Under the pieces are notes generated by a model, which saw only the letters and a list, made by a program, of their open reading frames with translations, was not told the DNA's origin and ran no database searches. A DNA stretch of 63,785 bases, from positions 1 to 63,785 of the forward strand of contig NZ_BDBP01000003.1 of the NCBI RefSeq assembly GCF_001613045.1, read 5' to 3'. Of this stretch, positions 12,001 through 24,000 are shown piece by piece. A program made the position numbers and the translations under genes. Position 1 is the first letter of the stretch. Every line of letters starts with the position of its first letter. This stretch comes from Nocardia lijiangensis NBRC 108240 (GTDB lineage: Bacteria > Actinomycetota > Actinomycetes > Mycobacteriales > Mycobacteriaceae).

Positions 12001-15000
12001 CAGGTCGGGCGATCCGGTCGCCGCGGCGGCGCGCCGCAGCTCGACCACGGAATCGCCGGAGCTCTGCGCCGAGAAGTCGACCAGGTCGGCGACCGCGAGC
12101 AGTTCCGCCAGTTCCTGCTGCAAATGGGTATTGGTGTCCTGCAGGCGCTGCGCGGCCGCCGGGTCGAGGACCCCGGTCCGAAGCGACTCGACCTGGAGTT
12201 CCTGAGTCGCGTTGTCCCACTGCATGCGCAGGCCGATCCACCGCCGCAACTCCGGCAGCCGCCCGGCCTCCACCGCCCGCTGCCACGCCGCCGCATCCAT
12301 GGCCCGCAGCTGTCCCTGCACCACATCCACGGCCTGCCGCAGCAGCCCGGGACGCTGCATCAGCTCCGGGTCCACCCCGAGCATTGCCGCCAGTTCCGCG
12401 GTCGGCGCTGCGGATGCCGGATCCGCGTGCTGGTCCGACGGATTCGTGTCCAGTTGCTGCTGGCTATCCGTCGGCGCGGCTGGTGGCGCGCCCTTCACGC
12501 CGACCTGCCCGTAGTCGATGCGTGCGTCGTTGTCTGGGCTGGTGACCTCGTACTTCGGCTTGCTCGGCGTGGTATCCAGGTCGGGTGAGACGGGTTCGGG
12601 CGTCTCGGTATCCGCGGGATCGGTGTCGACAGGCGTATCGGTGGCCGGAGGCTCGACGGCGGCAACGGCCTGGACCGCGCCGGTTTCGCGGAAGATCTCC
12701 GCAAGTCGCTCGACGAGATTCGCACCCGACCGGTCCACGCCGCGGCGAGTCTTCTCCACCCACTGGACGGCATTGTTGGCGGCTGGGCCGTCGATCATCT
12801 TCCGCCCGGCCTTGGTTTGCAGGAAGGCATCGACTTCCGGACCGGCCAGCCGCTCGGCGTCGGCCCGTGACATGCCGAGCCGGGTGAATTCCTCGATCTT
12901 CGAGGCCAGGGTATCGCGCCGGACACTTGCCGAGGGCGTTTCCTGGTATTCGCGATACCGTTGCAGAACAAGCGCTTTCGCCTGCTCGGCGGCCACCGGA
13001 TCGCCGTGCTGGGCGATTTCGTCCAGTAGTTTGCGAAGGGCCTTCGGCAGCTCGAGCTCGGGCGGGGTCGTTTGCGAATCGGCAAGGAACTGGGCGAGTT
13101 CCTTTTCGACCCACTGCTTGGTCCGGTCCGCGGCGTCCCGGCCGATGCGGTCCAGCGACCGCTCGCCGACGAGCTGCTCGTCGGCGAACCGCCGAGCCTC
13201 CGACTCCACCTCGGCTTCCGGGTCCTTCGCCTGGAGCTGGTTCGCCTTGTTGTTCACGAACTCTCGATGGGCGCGTACCGCCCGCTCCTGCCGGAACTCC
13301 CGATAGCGCTCGAGCACAGCGTCTTTCACACTGTCGGCGAAATCCGGGTCGGTGGCGGTGGCGTCGATCCGGTCCAGGATCGCATACAGCGCGTCGGGCA
13401 GTTCAGTATCCGGCAGCGGCGGAATCGAGGGCTGCTCGGCGCTGCTCGAATCCGGCCCGATCTGGGTGTTCGCGTGATCGACGACGTCGACGCGATGGTC
13501 CTCGAGCACGCGGCCGTTCTCGTCCTCGATGCGAATGGCTTCGATTCCGGCCTTCTCCGTCGGCGCGATGCCGTCCACGAAATGCCACACCACCCTGGGT
13601 GGCTTCCCGTCGACCCACAGGGCCCGATTCAGGTACGCGATCTGCAATTGCCGGCGCACCTGCGCTTGGGTTTCCGGCTTCATCCGCCGGTCCTGAGTGA
13701 CCGTTCGCTGACGTGTCTTCACCTCGTTCCAGGTGGCGCCGCGGTCGGTGACGATATCGACCTCGCCATCGATCGCACCCCCCATCGGCAGGTTCGCGTC
13801 GATCAGCATTCCGACGCGGACCACGCCGTCCAGCCGCGACGCCATCGTGAATTCACCGAGGAGCCCGCGCACCCCGACATCGAAGCCGTGCAGGAACGAC
13901 GAGTCGTCCATACGAGTGACCAGTCGGCCGGTCAGCGTCTTGCCCTCGAAGTAGTGGGCGGCCCACTCGGCCAGCTGGTTGTGCATCCCCGTGATGGTTG
14001 TCTGCCAGTGGTCGGCACCCTGGTCACGCAGGTCGGGTTTGGCTGCCAGCAGCGCATCGAGGGCTTGCTGCGCCTGGGCCACGCGGTCGAGCAGGGCTTC
14101 GATCCGGTCGATGAACACGCGCTGCTCGGCGGGCAACTCCGGATCGATATCGGAATCGATCCCTCGCAGTGCCAGGTCGATCCGGATGAGCCGAGCGCAG
14201 AAGTCGCCGCCCGCTCGTTGCGCGCCAGCTCGGATCTGGTCGACCCAGTGGGCAGTGTTGTTCGCGGCTTGCCGGCTGATGCCGCGCTCCGCTCGCATGC
14301 CCTCGACGGGCTCGCCCGCCTGCCGCGCGGCCGCTTCGACTTGCTGGCGGTGCACCTGGTATTGCCGGCGCACGAAATCCTTGGCTCGTTCGGCAACTCG
14401 GGGATCCGTTGCGGTGGCATCGATCTGCGCCAGCACGCTCCGCAGCGCCGTTGGCAGCTGCGCGTCTGCCCGTCCGGCCGCCGCGGCATCGCCTTCGGGG
14501 GAACTCGGCGTGTTCATGCCGAAGGAGACATCATCGGCGGGCGGTGCCGCGTTCGGGTCGGCGAACTCGGAGGCCAGCAGGATGGCCTGGCCGTCCTTGT
14601 ACACCGTGGCCCAGAGGGCGACGGTTTGGTCGGTGCGGCCGCCGGCGAGGTCGGCGAGCGAGACCTCGGTCGTGGTGGTGCCGCTGGTGAGTTCACGGGT
14701 GTCGGCGGGTGCAGGCCGCTGGAACCATTCGCGGCCGTCGGGGTCGACCTGGTTCAGGATGACTGTTTGCCCGTTGAGCTCGAAAGTGTTTGTGCCGTCG
14801 GCGTTTTCACCGATGTAGGTGAGGGCGACGGCGTGGCCCATGGCGCCGTGGCGGTCGGCGGTCGCGCGCTGTTCGAAGAGGTAGGCGGTGGTGCCGGGGC
14901 CCGAGTCGAGCAGGCCGCGCACCAGGCGGGCGTGGGCGGTGGAGTCGGCGTCGGCGACGAAACCCTGCACCGGTGCGCTGTTGAGCTCGGGGACGATATC

Positions 15001-18000
15001 GCTCCACAGCACACCCGCCAGCGAGGGCTCGAGCAGATCGGCGTCGGTGACGGTCGTGCCTTGCGCCTGGTTGACGAATCGCGCGGCGACCGGCACGCAG
15101 TCGTTGTCGTGCTGGTCGAGGTAGTACCGGGTGGGCGGGAAGGCGCCGTCACCGTCCACCTCGACGGTGACCGCGAGCACCTGCTCGCCGGGCCTGCCGG
15201 TGACACGCGCCGAGACGTGCACGCCGCCGCGGGCCAGATCGTGATCGTTGGTCGTGAAGGACCGGGTGGCCCGGTGGACGATGTCCTTCACCTCGGCGAG
15301 CGCCTGGTCGACCTTGGCCGCGGGCCAACCGCCCATTACCGCACGCAGCCTGCTGTCCACGCCGTCCAGGCCCTGCACGCCGTAGTACAGCGGGAGTGCG
15401 AACTGGCGGGTACGCGCCGGGTCGTTGACGTCCGGGTCCAGCCCGGAGGTGAAGTCGAGCGGGTCGGCGCGGCGGCCGGTGAGCCGCTGCCACAGCGTGC
15501 GCTTGCCGGGCAGATGCGGGCGGTTGGCGTCCCAGTCGTAGCCTGCGGCCTTGGCGGCCGCATGCGCCTGATGCCCGGTCGCCTTCGGATTGCGCGCCTG
15601 GAACTCCGCTTCGAACAGCGCGCCCTCGAGCGCGATGATGTCCTCGCGCACCGGGTGTCCGGCGATCAACCGGTTCCACATCGCGACGACGTCGGCGATC
15701 TGGTTGATTTCGGAATTGCGCAGCAGGTAGTCGCGCGCCCGGTTCAGGTTCCGCACCACCTCGTCGGGGGTGCGGGTGTTACCCGCGTGATCACGCAGCC
15801 AGGTCGAGCCGTCGGACCGCTTGGGCATGTGCGTGCCCTTGGGGTCGCGCACCCAGGCCTTGCCCGGGCCGCGCACCCAGCGCTTGGGGTCGCCGCCGGA
15901 GTAGGTGTCGGGGTCTGAGAGCGCGTTGTCGACGATCTGGGCGAGCAGGCTGTCGTGCTCGTGCACGCGATTGTGTTCGAAGTCCGCGTAGGCGGCGTCG
16001 GCCTCCTGCTGAATCCGCTGGCGCGCAAGGTCATTGGCACGCCAGTTCTCGGCCAGGCTCTCCGGGATGTCGACGCTCTCGCCGGTGAACGGATAGACCA
16101 CCGTGCCGTCCAGCCGCCGCTGCTCGGGGTTCAGCGCGACCGGCGCCAGCTCCTCGCGGTGCAACGACTGCGGGTCGGGCTGGCCGTCGTTGAACCAGGC
16201 GTAGGTACGGGTGCCGCGCACCACCGGGATCAGATGGATCCACTTGCCGTCGCGCACGGCCGGAATCCATTGTGTCACATCGGCCATCGCCTGGGCGACG
16301 TGCGGATGCCGGTTCACGAAGTCCACCGACAGCGGCAATGGGATCGACTGCCCGTGTGCGGTGTTCGCGGGCAGCCACTGGGTTGCGCGCAGGATGGTCC
16401 GGCCGATCCACGGACGGTTCTGAATCAGGTTCTTCGCCCACGGATGGGTCGGTATCCGCTGGAGGATGCCGATGACCAGGATGCGGGCGTGGAACAGGTT
16501 GAGGCCGACGTCCGAGCTCCAGGCGTTCACGCCCTCGGGCACGTTGTAGATCGTCGGCGAGAACGGCGGATTCTGCGGGAACAGGAACCCTGGAACCTCA
16601 CCGGCCTCGAACTCGTGCAACCCCGCCATGATCTTGTCGAAGGTGGGCACCATCGACACCTTGAACAGGAACGGCGGCTGCGGGTCGGTCCACTTCTCCT
16701 TCTCCCACTTACGCGGATGCTTGGCCGGATCCCACGAACCGGCCCGCGCGGTGAGTTCGGCGTCGGTGGACGGCAACGCCACCGACTGCTGATAGGCGCC
16801 GTCGGCGTCGACTTCGACCTGTCGGAACTGCACGCTGACCGGAATCACCGACGATTTGGCCATGCCCAGCAACTGGCTCATGTCGGTCTGCGGCGGCAGC
16901 GCCGCAGACAGGGCCTGGCGGTAGCCGTTGACATCGGTGTCGGTGCCGACGACCACCGTTTGCGAGTTCATGGCCGTGGGGCTGAGCGATGGCCGCACAC
17001 CCACCCGATCGGAAATCGGCAGCATGCCGAGCTCGTCCAGCGCGGCAAGGGCGGCCCGCCGCTCGGCGATCTGCTTGTCGAGGTACTCGGTGAGCTGGCT
17101 CTGTTCGGCTTCCAGTTGCTGGATCTGGTCGATCAGCGCGCGCAGCTGCTGGACCTGCTGGGTGCCCGGCTCCAGCGGACCCTGGTACTCCGGGTTCAGC
17201 TGGTTGTCGTCGACGATCTGGAAGACCTCGGCCAGGGCGTTGCGCGACCTGGTACCGGCCAGGATCTCCTGGGTGAGCGCGGCGCGCAGCTCGATCAGCG
17301 GACCGGGCGGGGTCTTGTCGTGCAGCACCGTCTGCGTGGTTTCCAGCTGTGTCAGCGCGTGCAGCGCGTCCCGCAACTTCAGCCGCAGCACGGCCAGATC
17401 GGCCTGCTTGGCGCGCGAGGACGCCCGCGTGTCAACGGGTTCCGCTTCGAGATCGCGGATGGCCTCGCGCAGCTTCTGCACCGCGCCCTGGCCGCGGGTG
17501 ATCTGCTCTTCGAGGGTGCGCTCGAGCTGCTGGGCCAGGTCCACCCGATCGCGCAGCGCGAACGCCGCGGTCAGGTTGTCGACCAGCTCCAGATCCGTAC
17601 GGAACTGGGCACTTTCGGCCTCGCCGCCGAGTTCACCGTCCAGCTGCGCCTGCAAGGCGGCGGTCTGTGTCCCCAGTTCCGCCAGCCGCGCGCGTGTCTG
17701 CGCCTCGGTCCGGTTCAGCGCGTCCTCGTGCGCCTGCACCGCGGCGACGCGGGCCGCTTCGGCCTCCGCCTTCAGGAGTTCCGCTGTCTCGGTGAGCTCT
17801 TCGGCCCGCGTCGACAGGACGTGCGCGTCCCCAGAACGACCAGCCTCGATCGCCTCCAGCGACTGCACCACCAACCGCATCGATTCCGCGCGGGCCGCGG
17901 TCTCGCGAGCCAGGGCGTCGGACATCTCGGCACGCAACGCGGCAATCTGCGCGGGCGGCGGCGCGTGCGCAGGCGGCTGCCGGTGCGCGGGGACCGGCGA

Positions 18001-21000
18001 GTTCTGGTCCGGCGTCTGACCGATTCGCAGATCGGCGTCGGGCTGCGCGGCAGTGCGATCGCCGACGTTCTCGACGACTTCGCCGTCGCGCCAGACCACC
18101 GCCCAGGTGCTCCCGGTTTCCTCGGGGGTGGCATGGGTCAGGTCCAGCAGCGTGACGCTGTCACCGGCCGGAGTGGTGAACCAGGCCACGCCGTGATCGT
18201 CGGTGTGCTGGTAGGTGACCGGAACGCCGTCGACCTCGAAGTTGTTCTCGCCCAGGTACTTCACCGCGTACGAGTGCGCGCCCACGCCGTGGCGATCCTC
18301 GGTCGTGCGCTGATCGAGCACCCAGGCGATCGACCCGGGCCCGGCGCGATGCATCAGACCGTCGATCAGGTTGGCGTGCGCCGACATGCCGGGATGATCG
18401 AAGCCCTCGGCCACGGCGCCGTGCAAGCTCGGCTGCGCATCGGACCACGAGATGCCCGACAGGTTGCGGGTATCCAGGGCGGGCACGGTGACGACGTTCG
18501 GCCGTTCCGATGTGTTCTGGTCGTCGGCCACCCGCGTCATCGAATCCACGAAGCAGGTGTTGATGCCGGTGTTGTACTCGCTGAGCGCCGGGTTCATGAG
18601 CACCCGCAGCGCGGGGTAGTCCCGGCCGAGCAGCGGCAGCAGGAAACCGCCGAGGCGCATCGCGATATTGGAGCCCGAGCTGTGGCCCTTCGTCGGAATC
18701 TCGCGCTCGTCGAAGGACTGCTGGAGCTGCTCGATCGGTTCGACGGCCTGGCCGTCCGGCTTGATCCCGACGAAGCCCGGGCACACGCCGTTGCGGGTGT
18801 CGCGGCGAGTCTTCATGGTTTCGCCGGTAATTCGCACCTTGGTGATCTTCTGGTTCGGGATATCGAACTCGATGGCGAACTGCGGTGGGTTCCGCGGCGC
18901 GGTGAACTTGCCCAGAGTGCTGAAGGTGACACCGGCCATCACGCTGAACTGGCTGGTGAACTGGAACAAGGCGTGCTGAATGCTCGCCCACGACCAACCC
19001 GCGATCACATCCGCGTGCTCGGACAGACTCGTCAGGAACCCGCGCAGCACCAGCGCGATGCTCTCCATATTGGTCGCCGCGCTGAGCACCGTCTTGTCGC
19101 CCTGCGCGTTGTACACACCGACCGAATGCGCGGGCAGATCCAGCTCTTCGCGCCGACTCGCCGGGATCGCCTCCAGCAGCGGTTTGCGGTCGGCGGACCG
19201 TTCTTCCTTGATCGCGGCGAGTTCTGCCCACACCGGGTCGGACATCAGCGGCCAGGTCGCGGTCAGATGCTCGACCGCGGCCTGCATGAAGGCATGCATT
19301 CCGGAATCGCGCGGGTAGCCGTCGTGGCCGACCATCACGTAGTCCTCGCGCAGGGTGGAGGCGTAGTAGTCCGGCTCGGTGGTCGTGTAGTTGCTACGCA
19401 CCGCGACGGCGATTCGCTCCGGATGCGCCATCATCTGCTGCAACGCTGTCTGGGTCAGCTTGTATTGCAGCACCCCGGAGGCGATCGACCGCTCCAGCGA
19501 ATACCGCAGGTAAGCAAGCTCTTGCGGCGGGAAGATGTCCTGGATAAGTCGCTCCGGCCCGTTGACCTTCTCCGGCGCGTTCGACACCAGGAACCGCTCG
19601 CCGATCTCGGCGATGATTTCCCGCGCCCGGCTCGGATCCGCCAGCACCGCCGACTGTCCCTCGATCATCAGCTCACGCGTCACCGTTATCGCGGTACGGG
19701 GCATCTCCGAAGACAGAATCCACCCCTCCGGTGGCGCCTGCTGCTCGGGTTCAGCCGTAGCCTCGTCGCTGTCCTGCTCGGAGTCGGACTGCTCCGCGTC
19801 CCGCGAATCACCGGATCGGTCGGCCGGGTTCGAGCCGATGAAGGCGTTGTCGCCGGGCTGGGGCGCGTTCACGTCGCCGGTGTCCAGGACGATCGCCTGC
19901 TGGTTCTGGTAGGCGGTGGCCCACAGGGCGACCGCGCCCTCGCGGGTGCCACCCGCGAGCTCGGCCAGCGATACCTGCGTTGGCGGCGTCTGCTGGCCGC
20001 TGGGCAGCGCCGCGACCGGGGCGTCGAACCATTCCCGGCCGTTCTCGACCCGGTTCAGCGTGACCCGCTCACCGTTGAGCTCGAAGACGTGCTTGCCGTC
20101 GATCTCGCCGACGTAGTGCAGCGCCAGGGCGTGGCCGATGGCGCCGTGCCGGTCCGGGTTGCCGCGCTGTTCCACCACATAGGCGGTGGTGCCGGGTCCG
20201 GCGTCGATCATGCCCTGCACCAGCCGGGCCTGCGCGCTACGGCCGTCGGCCGCGACGAAACCCTGCACCGGAGCACCGTTGAGCGTCGGCACGAGATCGC
20301 CCCACCGCACACCGGCCAGCCCCGGCTGCAAGGTGTGCGCACCGATGACCGTCCCACCCTGCGCCGTATTGACGTGCCGCGCCGCCACCGGCACACAGTT
20401 GTTGTCGTGCTGGTCGATGCGGTGCTGGCTGCGCGGAACGCGGACATCGCTGCCGATGCCCTCGATATCGACCACCAGGGTCTCGGCGCCGGGTTCGCCG
20501 ATGACGAACGCCGAGATGTGGACGCCGCCACGCATGTTGCCGACATCACCGCGATACGAAGTGGTCGCCGTTTTCATCAGCGCGGTGATCTGGCTTTGCG
20601 CCTCGGCGACTTTCGCGGCGGGCCAGCCGCGCAGCACTGTCTCGATGTCATCGTTGAGCTGATCGAAGCCCTGCCAGCCTGGGTGGGGGGTCAGGCTCAG
20701 GCGGCGGGTCCGGGCCGGATCGTTGACGTTCGGGTCGATCTCGGAGGTCATCCCGAGCGGTGTCGGGCGCGCACCGGTCAGGCGCTGCCACAGGGTGCGC
20801 TCGCGCGGATGGCGCGGGCGCTGATCCCAGTCGTAGCCCGCGGCTTTCGCCGCCGCCGTCGCCTGCTGCACGGATGCGCCCTGGTGCTGCGCGATGAACT
20901 CGATCGAGGCGAGCGCGGCCTCGATCCCGACGATGTCCTCGCGCACCGCCTGCTTGGACAAAAGCCGCTGCCACATGGCGGCGATGTCGGCGTTCTGCGG

Positions 21001-24000
21001 GATCTCGGTGTTGCGCATCAGGTAGTCGCGCACCTGGCGCAGCGTCTCGATGAGGTCATCGCGGGAACGCAGGTTGCCCGCGTGGTCTTTCAGCCAGGTC
21101 GAGCCGTCGCTGTGCTTGGCCATGGTCGAACCGTTGGGGTCGCGCACCCAGGCTTTGCCCTTGCCGCGCACCGGCCGCTTCGGGTCGCCGCCGGAGTAGC
21201 GGTCCGGATCGGCGAGGGCATGATCGGCGATCTGCGCCAGGTTGCTGTCCGCCTCGAAGGCCCGGTTGTGCTCGAATCCGTCGTAGGCGGCCTCGGTCCG
21301 CTCCCTGAGCTCGGCCCGCTCGGCTTCGTTGTCGGCCCAGCGCTGCCGCAGCGACTCCGGGATCGCGACGCTCTCGCCGGTGTAGGGCAGCGTGTGCGCA
21401 CCGTCCAGGCGCGCTTGTTCCGAATTGAGTTGCGGCGGCGCCAGTTCCGGGTTGTGCAGCGGCTGCGGGTCGGGCTGGCTGTCGTCCAGCCAGCCGTAGG
21501 TGCGGGTGCCGCGCACCATCGGAACAAGCTGGATCCAGTGCCCGTTGCGCACCGCCGGAATCCATTGCGCCACATCGGCCATGGCCCAGGCCAACGCCGG
21601 ATGCCGCTTGGCGAAGTCGGCCGAGAGCGGCAGCTCGATCGACTTGCCGTGCGCGGTGTTCGCGGGCAACCACCGGGTGGCAGAGAGGACGAACTTGCCG
21701 ATCCAGGGCCGGTTCTGGATCAGGTTCTTCGTCCACGAATGTCCCGGGATCCGTTCCAGGATACCGAGCGCGAGGATGCGCAGGTGGAACAGGTTGAGGC
21801 CGACGTCGGAGCTCCACGCGTTCACGCCCTCGGGCACGTTGTAGATCGTCGGCGAGAACGGCGGATTCTGCGGGAACAGGAACCCTGGAACCTCACCGGC
21901 CTCGAACTCGTGCAACCCCGCCATGATCTTGTCGAAGCTCGGCACCACCGACACCTTCAACAGGAACGGCGGCTGCGGGTCGGTCCACTTCTCCTTCTCC
22001 CACTTACGCGGATGCTTGCCCGGCGCCCAGGCGCCCGCGCGCTGGGACAGTTCGGCATCGGTGGACGGCAGATCGACGGTGCTCTCGTAGTGGCCCTGCG
22101 CGTCGAGCTGTACCTGAGTGAACCGCACGGTCAGCGGCGTGGTGTCCGACTTGGCCATGCCCAGCAGCAGATTCAGGTCGGTCCGCGCCGACAGCGTCGC
22201 TTGCAGCGCCTGCCGGTAGTTGTTGACGTCGGTGTCGGTGCCGACGACCACGATCTCGCTGTCCCCGAACAGCCCGGTGGGCTGCGCGGCAGGCCGCACG
22301 CCGACCCGCTCCGAGATCGGCAGCAGGCCGAGGTCGTTCATCGCGTCCAGCGCGGCCTGCCGCTCGGCGAGCTTGCTCCGTTGCGTTTCGGCGTCTTCGA
22401 GTTGCTTGGCGGCCTCGCGTAGCTGCTGCACCAGCTCGGCGCCGGGTTCCCGCGGTCCGGGGTACCGCGGGTTGAGGTGATCCGTATCGCTGATCTGGAA
22501 GACCTGGGCGAGCGCGGCCCGCGCATTGGTGGCGGAGATGATCTCCGTCGTCAGCGCGGACTTCAGCAGGGTCAGATCACCCGGCGGCAGCTTCCGCCGC
22601 AGCAGTTCCAGCGAGCTCTCCACCTCGCTGAGTGCGTGTGTGGCCTGCCGCAATTTGGCGCGGGCCGCGGCCAGATCCTGGTTCCGGGCACGCTCCGCTT
22701 CCGGAGTGTCGACCGTGTCGGCCTCGAGCAGCGCGATGCCCGCACGCAGCTTGTGCTGCAACGCTTTACCGCGTTCGATCTGCGCTTCCAGTCTCTGCTG
22801 GACCCGCTCGGCGGTCTCCATGCGGTCCCGCAGCTGGAACGCGGCCTCGAGGTTGTCCACGAGGTCGATATCGGAGCGGAACTGCGCGATCTCGGTGTCG
22901 CCGCCCAAGTGGGCGGCCAGCTGCGCCTCGAGCGCGTCGATCCGGGCTTGCAGGTCGTTGTCCTGCTGCGTGATCGAGGTTTGCCACACCTCGACCGCCG
23001 CGGCGCGCGCGACCTCCGCGGCACCGGTTTCCGCCACGCGCTGCTCGATGTCGGCCGCCAAGCTACCGGCCAGCTCGCGATCCCCGGCGTTCTGCGCGGC
23101 CATGGCCTGCTGCCGCAGATCCGCGATCTCGGCACGCAGGTCGGCTTCGCCCGCCACCGCGGCGGCCATCTCGGCGCGCAACCGGGCCACCTGGGCCGCC
23201 GGGCTGGGCGGCGCGTTGGCCGGTGGCTGCCGATGTGCGGGCACCGGGGCGTTCTGGCCGGGGGTCTGGCCGATGACGAGATCGTCGGCGGGCGGTGCGG
23301 CGTTGAGGTCGCCGAAGTTCGCCACCTGCTGTCCGCCCTTCCAAGCCACCGCCCAGGTGGCAGCGGTCTCGTAGCGGTTGCCGCCGGTCAGCTCGGCCAG
23401 CGAGAGCCGGGTCCCGTCCGGCGCGACGAACCATTCCAGGTTGCTGCGCTTGGAGCCGATCTCGTCGTAGGTCACGCGGCGGCCATCGATCTCGAACTGG
23501 TTGCCGCCCAAGTACTTCACGGTGTAAGCGTGCGCGCCGACACCTCGCTGATCGACGGTCCAGCGCTGGTCCAGCACCCAGGCGATCGCACCGGGGCCAC
23601 CCTGCTCACGCAGCGCCTGGATCAGCCGCACGTGGCTGCGGGCGTCACTGTTGTCGAACGCGCCCGGCTGAGCGCCGCGCAGCATCGGCCGCACGTCTTT
23701 CCACTCGAGGCCGGACAGGTTGCCCGTCACCGGAATCGGGACACCGACAATATTGCCTTGATCGGCCAGGACGCGGCTGAGCGAGTCGGAGACACAGGTG
23801 TTGATCGCCGCCGGGCCTGCGGGATCGATCTCGCTGGTGTAGTAGGTCACCAACGCAGACAGGGCCTCGATCTCCGCGGCGGTCTGGCGGACCTCGGCGC
23901 GCAGCTGCTGGTGCAGCGCGGTCAATGTGTCGGGGTTGCGGACGAACAGGTCGGCGAACTTCTCGGTCTTGAACTTGCCGAAGGCCGCCTTGTACTGCGC

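Noticed and set aside
15955..22422. Plus-strand open frame of 2,155 codons
   Set aside because: It lies wholly antisense to three verified deamidase-like domains and the coiled coils of giant B. Its translation is Arg/His/Gly/Val-rich with no domain, as expected for the shadow frame of high-GC coding DNA.
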